Assembly: GCF_020805785.1 (NCBI RefSeq)
Contig: NZ_JAJGZV010000003.1
Span: 707,730-771,729 of the forward strand
Reading direction: 5' to 3'
Origin: Flavobacterium chungbukense
GTDB lineage: Bacteria; Bacteroidota; Bacteroidia; Flavobacteriales; Flavobacteriaceae
Length of the DNA stretch: 64,000 nt
Position numbers and translations under genes: made by a program. Shown here piece by piece: positions 55,429 to 63,500 of the stretch (position 1 is the first letter of the stretch; the number at the start of each line of letters is the position of its first letter). A model generated the notes under the pieces. The model ran no database searches and was not told where the DNA came from. It saw only the letters and a list, made by a program, of their open reading frames with translations.

Positions 55429-55456
55429 AAAAACCTGACCACAGACCACTAAAAAA

Positions 55457-55984
55457 ATGTGCAGATACGCTATGACATCTTATAAACCTCATTATGCTTG
55501 TTTTAATTGTCGAAAGACCTTTAAAAGAAGATTGATGGTTGATGTGAAAAAAGGAGAAACATCGGTTTTTGAAGCCAAATGTCCGCAATGCGGTGAATTT
55601 ATGGCCAATATGGGACTAGATTTTGAATCGCCTAAGAAAGACGATGTCAAAAAGTGGGAACATATTAAAAGTTTATTTTCTGTAGGTATTACGTTTCACT
55701 CCTGCGGTTGTAGTGGGCCGGGCTATATTCCAAATTCAAAAGAAAAATTAGTGGAGTATTTTGAAGGGATAAAAAAAAGATATCTTGAAAATATGGGGTT
55801 TTGGCGCAGTAGAATTGAACCAACAAATAAACAAGAACGAGAACGGGATTTAAATAAAAACTGGCATAAATTAAGCAGTATTTCTCCTAATTACAAAAAA
55901 GAAATAGTAACCAATCAGGAAGGTTTAGATTATTGGCATGTAAAGGTTAAACAAGTTGAAGAAAAGTTAAATCTGATAAAATAA
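55457..55984 (+). CDS. Hypothetical zinc-ribbon-like protein
   Basis: The 175-residue protein has paired cysteines CFNC and CPQC (residues 15-18 and 45-48), a zinc-ribbon pattern, then a HSCGCSG motif near 79 and a basic helical C-terminal half (KKRYLENMGFWRS). No signal peptide. Could bind nucleic acid or a metal; no specific family recognised. It precedes pheS on the same strand. Confidence 0.75.
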   Translation: MCRYAMTSYKPHYACFNCRKTFKRRLMVDVKKGETSVFEAKCPQCGEFMANMGLDFESPKKDDVKKWEHIKSLFSVGITFHSCGCSGPGYIPNSKEKLVEYFEGIKKRYLENMGFWRSRIEPTNKQERERDLNKNWHKLSSISPNYKKEIVTNQEGLDYWHVKVKQVEEKLNLIK

Positions 55985-56038
55985 TTTACAGAAAACCTAA
56001 AACTGCGACGGTGACCGTACACTTTCAACTAAAAACAC

Positions 56039-56046
56039 TAAATTTG
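56039..56046 (+). promoter_or_regulatory. -7 promoter element for pheS
   Basis: TAAATTTG, 22 bases before the pheS ATG. Confidence 0.55.
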
Positions 56047-56068
56047 TACTCTCAATTATCGAAGGAAA

Positions 56069-57088
56069 ATGATAGATAAGATAAAACAACATATAGAGGA
56101 AGCTAAAGCCTTTAATGAGAAAAATAAAGAATCGTTAGAACAATTCCGTATTAAATATTTAGGAAGTAAAGGTTTGCTGAAAGAACTTTTTACTGAATTT
56201 AAAAATATTCCAAATGACCAGAAAAAAGATTTTGGACAAGTAATCAATACTTTAAAAGCGGTTGCTGAAGAAAAAGTTAGAGTTATTCAGGAAGAACTAG
56301 AAAGCAAAGAAGAGTCAAAAGGAATTTTTGGAGACCTAACTCGTGCGGCAGAACCAGTGATTATTGGTTCTCGTCATCCAATTTCTATCGTTAAAAATCA
56401 GATTATAGATATTTTTGCCAATATCGGATTCAACGTTTCTGAAGGACCAGAAATCGAAGATGACTGGCATAATTTTACAGCATTGAATTTGCCAGAATAT
56501 CATCCGGCACGTGATATGCAGGATACGTTTTTCATTCAAACCAATCCAGATGTTTTGTTGCGTACGCATACATCATCAGTTCAGGTGCGTTATATGGAAA
56601 ATCATAAACCGCCAATTCGTACGATTTCTCCAGGACGTGTGTTTCGTAATGAAGCGATTTCATCTCGTTCGCATTGTATTTTCCATCAAGTGGAAGGATT
56701 GTACATTGACAAAGATGTGTCTTTCGCCGATTTAAAACAGACTTTGCTTTATTTCACTAAAGAAATGTTTGGAAAATCTAAGATTCGTCTTCGTCCATCT
56801 TATTTTCCATTTACAGAACCAAGTGCCGAAATTGATATTTATTGGGGTTTAAAAACTGAAACCGATTACCGTATCACTAAAGGAACAGGCTGGTTAGAAA
56901 TTGGAGGTTGCGGAATGGTAGATCCAAACGTTTTGAAAAACTGTGATATTAATCCTGATGAATATAATGGTTTTGCTTTTGGAATGGGAGTAGAACGTAT
57001 TGCAATGCTTTTATACCAAATTGGAGATATTCGTATGTTTTATGAAAACGATGTTCGTTTCTTAGAGCAGTTTAAAGCAAATATTTAA
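56069..57088 (+). CDS. pheS: Phenylalanine--tRNA ligase, alpha subunit
   Basis: Catalytic subunit of the alpha2beta2 enzyme. The 339-residue protein has the N-terminal coiled coil that binds tRNA (about 1-90), motif 2 FRNEAISSRSHCIFHQVEG, and motif 3 GFAFGMGVERIAML, with the usual EPSAEIDIYWG stretch. pheT is not next to it here, so the two subunits are encoded apart, as is common in Bacteroidota. Confidence 0.97.
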   Translation: MIDKIKQHIEEAKAFNEKNKESLEQFRIKYLGSKGLLKELFTEFKNIPNDQKKDFGQVINTLKAVAEEKVRVIQEELESKEESKGIFGDLTRAAEPVIIGSRHPISIVKNQIIDIFANIGFNVSEGPEIEDDWHNFTALNLPEYHPARDMQDTFFIQTNPDVLLRTHTSSVQVRYMENHKPPIRTISPGRVFRNEAISSRSHCIFHQVEGLYIDKDVSFADLKQTLLYFTKEMFGKSKIRLRPSYFPFTEPSAEIDIYWGLKTETDYRITKGTGWLEIGGCGMVDPNVLKNCDINPDEYNGFAFGMGVERIAMLLYQIGDIRMFYENDVRFLEQFKANI

Positions 57089-57101
57089 AAATAAAGTTAT
57101 T

Positions 57102-57148
57102 AGTAAATAGTGATTAGTGAGAAGCTTTCTTTCTAATCACTATTTACT
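57102..57148. repeat. 16-bp inverted repeat after pheS
   Basis: Perfect arms 57102-57117 (AGTAAATAGTGATTAG) and 57133-57148, 15-base loop, T-rich end: possible terminator of pheS and possible dispersed repeat. Confidence 0.7.
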
Positions 57149-57168
57149 TTTTACTAATTACTAAGATT

Positions 57169-57576
57169 ATGAAAAAAGATATAGTAATTCCAGAAGTCGA
57201 AAATGTATTTCTTGCTGCAGTGCAGGAATGGAGCGACGATTTTATGGAAAAAGTGTGGTACGCTTATTTAGTAAATGACAGTGATTTTAATCTAGATAGC
57301 GTTATGGTAGTTTCAAAAGCATTTGGAACTATTGATGGAGAAATGAAAAAGACTTCAATCTTGCGTCATGCATTTGTTGAGGTTCCTTCTGTTTCTGTTG
57401 TGAAAATAGAATTGGTCGAAAAAAGCCTTTTACCGCTTAATAATGAGTTTATGGTAACTTTCTTCATCGGAAATACTTTATACGATAAGAAGTTTATTTT
57501 TAAAGCCAATTCGCTTGACGAAAATAAAACGGAAGAAGTGCCGATTTTGTTTGTGGATGGGGTTATGGTGAAGTAG
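57169..57576 (+). CDS. Conserved hypothetical protein downstream of pheS
   Basis: A 135-residue soluble protein without known motif; beta-rich with segments MEKVWYAYLVND and FMVTFFIGNTLYDKKF. ATG start. It sits on the same strand as pheS but behind a hairpin. Function unknown. Confidence 0.8.
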   Translation: MKKDIVIPEVENVFLAAVQEWSDDFMEKVWYAYLVNDSDFNLDSVMVVSKAFGTIDGEMKKTSILRHAFVEVPSVSVVKIELVEKSLLPLNNEFMVTFFIGNTLYDKKFIFKANSLDENKTEEVPILFVDGVMVK

Positions 57577-57630
57577 AGTTTTAAAGAGGAAAGAAGCAAG
57601 AGGAAAGCCTAGATTTAAATAATAAAGAAG

Positions 57631-57668
57631 AAAGAGCCAAAACTGAAATTCAGTTTGGCTCTTTTTTT
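57631..57668. terminator. Bidirectional terminator before gpsA
   Basis: Long stem (57631-57646 with 57649-57664, one bulge) with A-run and T-run on either side, between convergent genes. Confidence 0.85.
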
Positions 57669-57722
57669 ATCTCAATACAGAAGTCTTTTTTCTTGCTTCT
57701 TGTCTCTTTTTACTAAAAAAAC

Positions 57723-58718
57723 TTAATCCAAAGATTCAGTCAACTTTCTGAAAACAGATTTTGCATCTTTTCCTTCATACAGAACAGCATAAACTGCGTC
57801 GATAATTGGCGTTTTAGCTCCGTATCCTTGATTTAGTTTATAAGCACTTTTTGTAGCATAATAACCTTCTGCAACCATACTCATTTCCATCATGGCACTT
57901 TTTACGGTGTAGCCTTTTCCGATCATATTTCCGAACATTCTATTTCTAGAGAAAACAGAATATCCTGTCACTAATAAATCGCCCAAATAAGCCGAATCGT
58001 TAATGTTACGCTTCATTTTATGTACTTTTCTAATGAATTTCTTCATTTCGCGAATCGCATTACTCATCAAAACGGATTGAAAGTTATCGCCATAACCTAA
58101 ACCATGAGCAATTCCGGCAGCGATAGAATAAATATTTTTTAGCATTGCAGCATATTCAGTTCCGATAATATCGTCTGAAATTTTTGCTTTAATATAATTT
58201 CCAGAAAGTGTTTTAGCCACCATTTTTGCTTTATCTGGATCGCCGCAAGCAATAGTTAGATAAGAAAGTCTTTCTAATGCCACTTCTTCTGCGTGACATG
58301 GACCAGTAATTACTCCGATATTGTAGTATGGAATATCATATTCGATATGAAAATGTTCGCCAACAATTAAACTAGTTTCAGGAACAATTCCCTTAATGGC
58401 AGAAAAAATAATTTTATCTGCTAAAGAAACCGTCATATTTTTTAATTCGGCATCTAAGAAAGCAGATGGAATCGCAAAAATGATGTAATCTGCATATTCT
58501 ATCGCTTCGTTTATATTATTAGTTAATTTGAGTTTATTGGTGTCAAATTCAACCGAACTTAAATAGTTTGGATTGTGTTTGTATTTCTGAATATGTTCGA
58601 TTGCCGAATCATTACGCATGTACCAAGCAATTTCTGAAAGATTAACGCATAACATTTTCGCAATTGCCGTTGCCCAGCTTCCACCACCAATCACTGCAAA
58701 TTTTAATTTTTCGCTCAT
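57723..58718 (-). CDS. gpsA: NAD(P)H-dependent glycerol-3-phosphate dehydrogenase
   Basis: Makes sn-glycerol 3-phosphate from dihydroxyacetone phosphate for phospholipid synthesis. The 331-residue protein has the Rossmann loop GGGSWATAIAKML, the substrate-site segment FSAIKGIVPE, TGPCHAEEVA, and catalytic Lys in AMLKNIYSIAAGIAHGLG. Length fits. ATG start; -7 box close upstream. Monocistronic. Confidence 0.97.
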   Translation of the reverse strand: MSEKLKFAVIGGGSWATAIAKMLCVNLSEIAWYMRNDSAIEHIQKYKHNPNYLSSVEFDTNKLKLTNNINEAIEYADYIIFAIPSAFLDAELKNMTVSLADKIIFSAIKGIVPETSLIVGEHFHIEYDIPYYNIGVITGPCHAEEVALERLSYLTIACGDPDKAKMVAKTLSGNYIKAKISDDIIGTEYAAMLKNIYSIAAGIAHGLGYGDNFQSVLMSNAIREMKKFIRKVHKMKRNINDSAYLGDLLVTGYSVFSRNRMFGNMIGKGYTVKSAMMEMSMVAEGYYATKSAYKLNQGYGAKTPIIDAVYAVLYEGKDAKSVFRKLTESLD

Positions 58719-58736
58719 TATTTTAATAATTTAAAA

Positions 58737-58744
58737 CAAAAGTA
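58737..58744 (-). promoter_or_regulatory. -7 promoter element for gpsA
   Basis: Reads TACTTTTG on the minus strand, 18 bases before the ATG. Confidence 0.6.
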
Positions 58745-58952
58745 CTTAATAATGTGCTAATAAAGCAAAACCTCATTTAAGAATTTTGAAAAAACCCTTA
58801 AAATACAGTGGCTTTCAAGAGTTTTGGAGATTTAAAATATATTTTGCAATGGCTCACAATAAAATCATTTCGCTTACGTTATAACACTTTATAAATTAGA
58901 GTTTTAATGAATTTAGAAGGAATTGAGTTAGTTAGTTTTGTTTTAGTATTTT

Positions 58953-58990
58953 AAAAAGGCGTTCCTAAATTTATTAAGAACGCCTTTTTT
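58953..58990. terminator. Terminator of the alcohol dehydrogenase gene
   Basis: 12-bp perfect stem (58953-58964 with 58978-58989), A-run and T-run both present. The rest of the 353-bp gap 58719-59071 holds the gpsA promoter, an isolated TAGTTTTG at 58933-58940 reading into this hairpin, and the repeat at 59009; no gene was seen. Confidence 0.85.
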
Positions 58991-59008
58991 TATGAAATTC
59001 CAATAAAA

Positions 59009-59050
59009 AAATTCCAAATTCCAATATACTAAGATTGGAATTTGGAATTT
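59009..59050. repeat. AATTCCAA-type inverted repeat, copy 2
   Basis: The same 16-bp arms as at 15473-15519 (here 59009-59024 and 59035-59050) with matching flanks (AAATTCCAATAAAAAA on the left). Confidence 0.8.
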
Positions 59051-59071
59051 TAAAAATTTGGAATTTATCTT

Positions 59072-60229
59072 TTAATAACTAAGTTCCACAATAGATTTTA
59101 CTTTATCTAAAGTTACTAATTGATTTTCTCCTAAACCTTTCCAGCCTCTTTCATCAAAGCGATTTACGATAAAATCTGCTGTATTCGAATAGTCTTTTGT
59201 ATATTGAGAAAGTTTGGTATCCATTCCCATTGTATGGAAAAATTCAACGGTTTTGTTAATTGCTTCTTTTGCAACTTCGTCATCAGAACCGGTTAAGTTA
59301 AAAATACGTCTTCCGTATTGCGCTAATTTTCCTTTTTTGGTTTCGAACATTACAGTATACAAACTTGGACCAATAATAGCCAAAGTTCTAGCATGATCAA
59401 TTTCGTATAGAGCAGTTAATTCATGACCAATCATGTGTGTTGCCCAATCGCTAGGAACACCTTTCTGAATTAATCCGTTCAAAGCCATGGTACAGCTCCA
59501 CATAAAATTAGAGGCCAAAGTATAATTTGTCGGATCTTGTACAACTCCAGGACCAACTTGAATTAAAGTCTGCAAAATTCCTTCTGCAATTCTGTCTTGC
59601 AAAAAAGCATCGGTTGGATAGGTTAAATATTGTTCCATAACGTGCGTGTACGCATCTACAACACCATTTTCAAGTTGTCTTTTGGGTAAAGAAGCAATTA
59701 CTGTTGGATCACAAATTGAGAATTGTGGAAACAGAGCGCTTCCGCCAGAAGATAATTTTTCTTGAGTTGCCTCAATCGTTACTACATATCCAGAATTCAT
59801 TTCGCTTCCTGTTGCTGGAAGTGTTAAAATAGTTCCGAACGGTAAAGCGTTTTCTTTAATTAATAATCTTTTTTGAAGGATATCAATCGGATTTCCTTCA
59901 AAATTAACAGCTCCAGAAATAAATTTAACACCGTCAATTACAGATCCACCACCAACTGCTAGAATAAAATCGATTTTTTCTGTTTTGATAACTTCAACAG
60001 CTTTCATCAAAGTTTCGAATCTTGGATTCGGTTCGATTCCACCAAATTCTACAATTTCAAAACCTTTTAAATTTTGGATTACCTGATCGTAAATTCCGTT
60101 TTTGAAAATACTTCCACCGCCATAAGCCAACAATATTTTAGCATTTTTTGGAACTAAAGTCGGAAGTTTTTCAATTTGTCCTTTTCCGAAGATCAAATTC
60201 GTCGGATTGTATAATTCAAAGTTTAGCAT
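59072..60229 (-). CDS. Iron-containing alcohol dehydrogenase (YqhD/butanol dehydrogenase-like)
   Basis: The 385-residue group III alcohol dehydrogenase probably reduces aldehydes with NADPH in the cytoplasm. It shows GGGSVIDGVKFI (cofactor), LPATGSEMNSG, and metal ligands in DAYTHVMEQYL and GHELTALYEIDHARTLAI. Close in pattern to YqhD, which detoxifies reactive aldehydes. Located in a minus-strand group with a DJ-1-like protein, which fits carbonyl stress; the link is inferred. Confidence 0.94.
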   Translation of the reverse strand: MLNFELYNPTNLIFGKGQIEKLPTLVPKNAKILLAYGGGSIFKNGIYDQVIQNLKGFEIVEFGGIEPNPRFETLMKAVEVIKTEKIDFILAVGGGSVIDGVKFISGAVNFEGNPIDILQKRLLIKENALPFGTILTLPATGSEMNSGYVVTIEATQEKLSSGGSALFPQFSICDPTVIASLPKRQLENGVVDAYTHVMEQYLTYPTDAFLQDRIAEGILQTLIQVGPGVVQDPTNYTLASNFMWSCTMALNGLIQKGVPSDWATHMIGHELTALYEIDHARTLAIIGPSLYTVMFETKKGKLAQYGRRIFNLTGSDDEVAKEAINKTVEFFHTMGMDTKLSQYTKDYSNTADFIVNRFDERGWKGLGENQLVTLDKVKSIVELSY

Positions 60230-60236
60230 TTTTTTT

Positions 60237-60292
60237 AAGGTTCTAAGATGCTATCCCGAAACTTCGGGACTGACGTTCTAAGTTTTTTTTTG
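60237..60292 (-). repeat. GGTTCTAAGATGC-type repeat in the alcohol dehydrogenase leader
   Basis: AGGTTCTAAG (60237-60246) and CGTTCTAAG (60275-60283) flank a palindrome TCCCGAA-AC-TTCGGGA (60254-60269). It lies directly before the ADH start and resembles the arrays at 16590 and 23028. Confidence 0.6.
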
Positions 60293-60418
60293 AACTTATT
60301 TAGTAAACTTAGCATCGTTGTTATTTAATTTTTTTATTAATTAATGGATAAGAGATTGAGTTTTTAAGTACAAAGAGAAAACCTTAGTACCTTAGCAACT
60401 CAGTCCCTTAGTGCCTTT

Positions 60419-61180
60419 TTAATTCAATTTCTTTAGCAATTTTCCAGCTACCAATTTAGAAGATGCAGGGTTTTGTCCTGTAATTAGAAGTCCGTCTTCA
60501 ACAGCATACGGTTGCCAGTTTGGTCCTTTAGAAAAAATTCCTCCGTTTGATGCCAAAGAATCTTCCAATAAAAACGGAACTACTTTTGTTAAACCAACAG
60601 CTTCTTCCTCATCATTAGTAAAACCAGTAATTTTTTTACCTTTTACCAAATATTGACCATTTACTTTTACATTTTTCAAGACGGCAGGAGCGTGACAAAC
60701 AAATGCAACTGGTTTGTTATGAGTATAAAAAGATTCAATTAAAGCAATTGAACTCCTGTCTTCAACCAAATCCCAAAGCGGACCATGACCTCCTGGATAA
60801 AATACTGCGTCATAATCTTTTTGATCAACCGTCGAAAGTTTTAAAGTATTTTTTAATTTTTCCTGTAATACTTTATCAGCATCAAAACGTTTGGTATCTT
60901 CTGTTGCCGAAGCTGGATCGGCACTTTTTGGATCAATTGGCGGTTGTCCTCCAAGCGGAGAGGCAATTGTGATTTCAACGCCTTGATCTAGTAATTCATA
61001 ATAAGGTGCAGCAAGTTCTTCTGACCAAAATCCTGTTTTTTCTCCTGTATTGCCCAGTTTATCATTGCTGGTAACAACAAATAAGACCTTTTTCATACTT
61101 TTTTTATTAGACTTTTGAGCCTCAGCTGAAAAGCTTACGGCTGTAAATGCAGTTATTGCGAATAGTGTTATTTTCTTCAT
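60419..61180 (-). CDS. Exported DJ-1/PfpI (type 1 glutamine amidotransferase-like) protein
   Basis: The 253-residue protein has an N-terminal signal peptide (MKKITLFAITAFTAVSFSAEAQ), then a DJ-1/PfpI fold with nucleophile Cys in FVCHAPAVL and the preceding FYPGGHGPLWDL loop, as in Hsp31-type chaperone/glyoxalase proteins. Most relatives are cytoplasmic, so the export signal is unusual. Divergent from a LysR gene that may regulate it; the intergenic gap has -7 boxes for both. Confidence 0.92.
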   Translation of the reverse strand: MKKITLFAITAFTAVSFSAEAQKSNKKSMKKVLFVVTSNDKLGNTGEKTGFWSEELAAPYYELLDQGVEITIASPLGGQPPIDPKSADPASATEDTKRFDADKVLQEKLKNTLKLSTVDQKDYDAVFYPGGHGPLWDLVEDRSSIALIESFYTHNKPVAFVCHAPAVLKNVKVNGQYLVKGKKITGFTNDEEEAVGLTKVVPFLLEDSLASNGGIFSKGPNWQPYAVEDGLLITGQNPASSKLVAGKLLKKLN

Positions 61181-61196
61181 AAGATTAAATTTTCAA

Positions 61197-61204
61197 CAAA
61201 TTTA
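61197..61204 (-). promoter_or_regulatory. -7 promoter element for the DJ-1-like gene
   Basis: Reads TAAATTTG on the minus strand, 16 bases before the ATG. Confidence 0.6.
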
Positions 61205-61238
61205 CGGCTTATGTGATATCAGTAAAAATAAAATAAAC

Positions 61239-61246
61239 TATGTTTG
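61239..61246 (+). promoter_or_regulatory. -7 promoter element for the LysR gene
   Basis: TATGTTTG, 19 bases before the ATG. The two divergent -7 boxes are only 34 bases apart, so one bound regulator could affect both. Confidence 0.6.
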
Positions 61247-61265
61247 TTATAAATAAATTTATATC

Positions 61266-62171
61266 ATGGTAAATCTAGAATGGTACAGAACTTTTAAAGC
61301 AGTTTACAAAAACGGTAATTTTTCAGTGGCTGCGAAGGAATTATTTATGAGTCAGCCCGCGGTTAGTCAGCAAATTTCAATGCTTGAGGCACACGTTGGA
61401 AATAAATTATTTAACCGAAAGTCGAAAGGAGTTGAGCCGACTGAATATGCTAAGTTACTAAATAATTTAATAATAGACGCATTGGAAAGGCTTGAAAATG
61501 TGGAAACTAGCTTTAGAACAAAAGCTGAAGATGCCAATCGATTAATTTCGGTTGGAATTTCAAAACATCTTTTTGACTGTGTTGGCGATATTCTTATTTC
61601 TAAATTTGATTTAATCGATTTTACTTTCGCAGAAAATGAGGAGCTTTTTGCCTTGGTAGATGCTAAAAAACTTGATTTTGCGATTACAACAAAAAGGTTC
61701 GATACTTTTGATACTACTTACGAAATTGTTGGAAAAATTAAATTGATATTGGTCGCTCCAACAAGTCTAGATATAACAGAATTTCGCCAAAGATTAAAAG
61801 CAGACAATTACACAGAAATAGAGCAATGGCTTAATGGTCAAAAATGGTACAGCCATGATGCGCGTATTCCGCACATAAAGGTATTTTGGCTACATGCTTT
61901 TAATAAAAAAAGACCTTCGATGGTGCCCAATTATATTATTCCTTCCGAATTTGAAATGCTTAGACTTCTGGCTAAAAATGAAGGTGTTGCAGCAACTTGG
62001 AATTGTAATGCTAGAAAATTGATAAAAGAAAATAAATTGCAGCTGGTTTGGAATAGTTTTCATGTTCCAGAAGAATTTGTGTATTTATTGACATCCAAAA
62101 ACACTAATACCAATTCGTTTTTCGAAATTATTGCTAAAGAATTAAAACTCTTTTTTGGGAATAGATTGTAA
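61266..62171 (+). CDS. LysR-family transcriptional regulator
   Basis: The 301-residue protein has the N-terminal LysR HTH (LFMSQPAVSQQISMLEAHVG, FNRKSKGVEPTE) and a periplasmic-binding-like effector domain. ATG start. LysR proteins often control the divergent gene, here the exported DJ-1-like protein and perhaps the aldehyde reductase behind it. Effector unknown. Confidence 0.94.
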   Translation: MVNLEWYRTFKAVYKNGNFSVAAKELFMSQPAVSQQISMLEAHVGNKLFNRKSKGVEPTEYAKLLNNLIIDALERLENVETSFRTKAEDANRLISVGISKHLFDCVGDILISKFDLIDFTFAENEELFALVDAKKLDFAITTKRFDTFDTTYEIVGKIKLILVAPTSLDITEFRQRLKADNYTEIEQWLNGQKWYSHDARIPHIKVFWLHAFNKKRPSMVPNYIIPSEFEMLRLLAKNEGVAATWNCNARKLIKENKLQLVWNSFHVPEEFVYLLTSKNTNTNSFFEIIAKELKLFFGNRL

Positions 62172-62188
62172 TAAGTAAAGTCCTGCAT

Positions 62189-62222
62189 TTTGTTTTTTAT
62201 GTGAGAAAAAGATTTATTTTTG
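62189..62222 (+). promoter_or_regulatory. Promoter of the PKD lipoprotein gene
   Basis: TTTG (62189-62192), 22-base spacer, TATTTTTG (62215-62222), 28 bases before the ATG. Confidence 0.6.
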
Positions 62223-62250
62223 TGTATAACTAATATTAAATCAATTATTT

Positions 62251-62622
62251 ATGAAAAATATTAAAAGAATTTCTGGAATTGTTATTATGGCTTTTTTGTC
62301 CTTTTCTTGCAGTAAAAGCGATGATGCTGCAATAGTTGATTGTTTTGGTGATTCAATCTTAACTGAATTAAAACATTCGGCAGACGGAACAAATTCTAAG
62401 ATTATTAAGTACTCCATTCAATACAGTGGAAGCAATACTGTAACCTCTGTAAAATGGACTTTTGGCGACGGAACTCCTGCGCAAACTGTAAGTAGCGCTA
62501 CTGGCGAAGTTTCTCATACGTATAGCGCTGCGGGAACATTTGAGGTTAAAGCTGATGTAACACTTTCAAAAGGTGGAGGAAGCTGTACTGTTAGTCCAAA
62601 GAAAAGTGTAACAGTGAACTAA
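62251..62622 (+). CDS. Small PKD-domain lipoprotein
   Basis: The 123-residue lipoprotein has a signal ending FLSFSC and one PKD domain (VKWTFGDGTPAQ, VSHTYSAAGTFEVKADV). It is probably anchored at the outer membrane; a glycan- or protein-binding role is possible but unproven. Monocistronic, between the LysR and Nudix genes. Confidence 0.85.
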   Translation: MKNIKRISGIVIMAFLSFSCSKSDDAAIVDCFGDSILTELKHSADGTNSKIIKYSIQYSGSNTVTSVKWTFGDGTPAQTVSSATGEVSHTYSAAGTFEVKADVTLSKGGGSCTVSPKKSVTVN

Positions 62623-62647
62623 AATACCACAAGTAAAAAATAGTAAT

Positions 62648-62700
62648 GAGGACCAACTTTGTAATTTATTGCACAAGCATAGATTACAAAGTTGGTCCTC
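62648..62700. repeat. 18-bp perfect inverted repeat upstream of the third Nudix gene
   Basis: Arms 62648-62665 (GAGGACCAACTTTGTAAT) and 62683-62700, 17-base loop, no T-run on either side. It ends just before the Nudix -7 box, so it may be an operator or a mobile repeat rather than a terminator. Confidence 0.8.
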
Positions 62701-62706
62701 ATTCGT

Positions 62707-62714
62707 TATATTTG
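62707..62714 (+). promoter_or_regulatory. -7 promoter element for the third Nudix gene
   Basis: TATATTTG, 19 bases before the ATG at 62734. This supports ATG 62734 over the longer frame that starts at TTG 62692 inside the inverted repeat. Confidence 0.6.
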
Positions 62715-62733
62715 TTCGATACGATTTTTGATT

Positions 62734-63426
62734 ATGGAAAAATTACAAAATATTAGAATTGCTGTCGATGCAATTGTTTTTGGATATAAAAGCAGTGGTT
62801 TGTATGCGTTATTGATTGAACAGCAATTCGGTTCTTCTGATAAATATTGGGCTTTGCCTGGCGGTTTAGTCAAAGACGACGAATCTTTGAGCGATGCTGT
62901 TATTCGTGAATTGCACGAAGAAACTAATGTGCAATTGACCTTTATGGAACAATTATATACGTTTGGCGATGATATTCAGCGAGATTCTAGAAATCGAGTT
63001 ATTTCGGTTGCCTATTACGCGTTAGTAGATGCTTCTACATTAGAAATTAAAGCTAGCACAGATGCAGAAAGAGTGCAATGGTTCAAAATAGATGAAATTC
63101 CGTCTCTAGCTTTTGATCATAATTTAATTTTACAAAAAGGAATAGAAAGATTAAAAGCCAAATTAACTTATGAGCCAATCGGTTTCGATTTACTACCAGA
63201 AGAATTCTTGTTTTCGGATCTTGAAAACCTTTATTGTACCATTTTAGAAAAAGAAATTGACCGCCGTAATTTCCGAAAAAAAATATTCAGCTTTGATATT
63301 TTAGAACAAACAGATAATATTTCTCCCGTAAAAAGTGGGCGTCCAGCTAAACTTTTTAGGTTTAATAAGTTAAAATACAGAGAGTTAATTAAGGAAGGTT
63401 TTCACTTCGAAATAAAGTTTGCGTAA
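62734..63426 (+). CDS. Nudix-domain / winged-helix regulator (NrtR-like)
   Basis: The 230-residue protein has the same Nudix plus winged-helix layout as the genes at 28631 and 29388, but the Nudix box is nearly complete: GLVKDDE-x7-RELHEETNV keeps the RE and EE residues. It lies upstream of a PRPP synthetase gene with a palindrome at that gene's promoter, the usual set-up for NrtR-type control of NAD and ribose-phosphate metabolism. Specific effector is inferred (ADP-ribose or a sugar phosphate). Confidence 0.9.
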   Translation: MEKLQNIRIAVDAIVFGYKSSGLYALLIEQQFGSSDKYWALPGGLVKDDESLSDAVIRELHEETNVQLTFMEQLYTFGDDIQRDSRNRVISVAYYALVDASTLEIKASTDAERVQWFKIDEIPSLAFDHNLILQKGIERLKAKLTYEPIGFDLLPEEFLFSDLENLYCTILEKEIDRRNFRKKIFSFDILEQTDNISPVKSGRPAKLFRFNKLKYRELIKEGFHFEIKFA

Positions 63427-63443
63427 TTTTTACACAAAATAAA

Positions 63444-63490
63444 TTGTTTATTCAAAATTAAATTTTACATTTGCGTATAATTAACGCAAA
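63444..63490 (+). promoter_or_regulatory. PRPP synthetase promoter overlapped by a palindromic operator
   Basis: TTG (63444-63446), 19-base spacer, TACATTTG (63466-63473). A palindrome TTTGCGT-n7-ACGCAAA (63470-63490) overlaps the -7 box, so a bound repressor would block transcription. The Nudix protein encoded just upstream is the obvious candidate. Confidence 0.65.
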
Positions 63491-63500
63491 CTAAAAAGCT

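Noticed and set aside
58858..58940. Possible small transcript or mini-ORF in the gpsA-ADH gap
   Set aside because: Only an 11-codon frame and an isolated -7 box running into the ADH terminator; not enough to call an RNA or gene.
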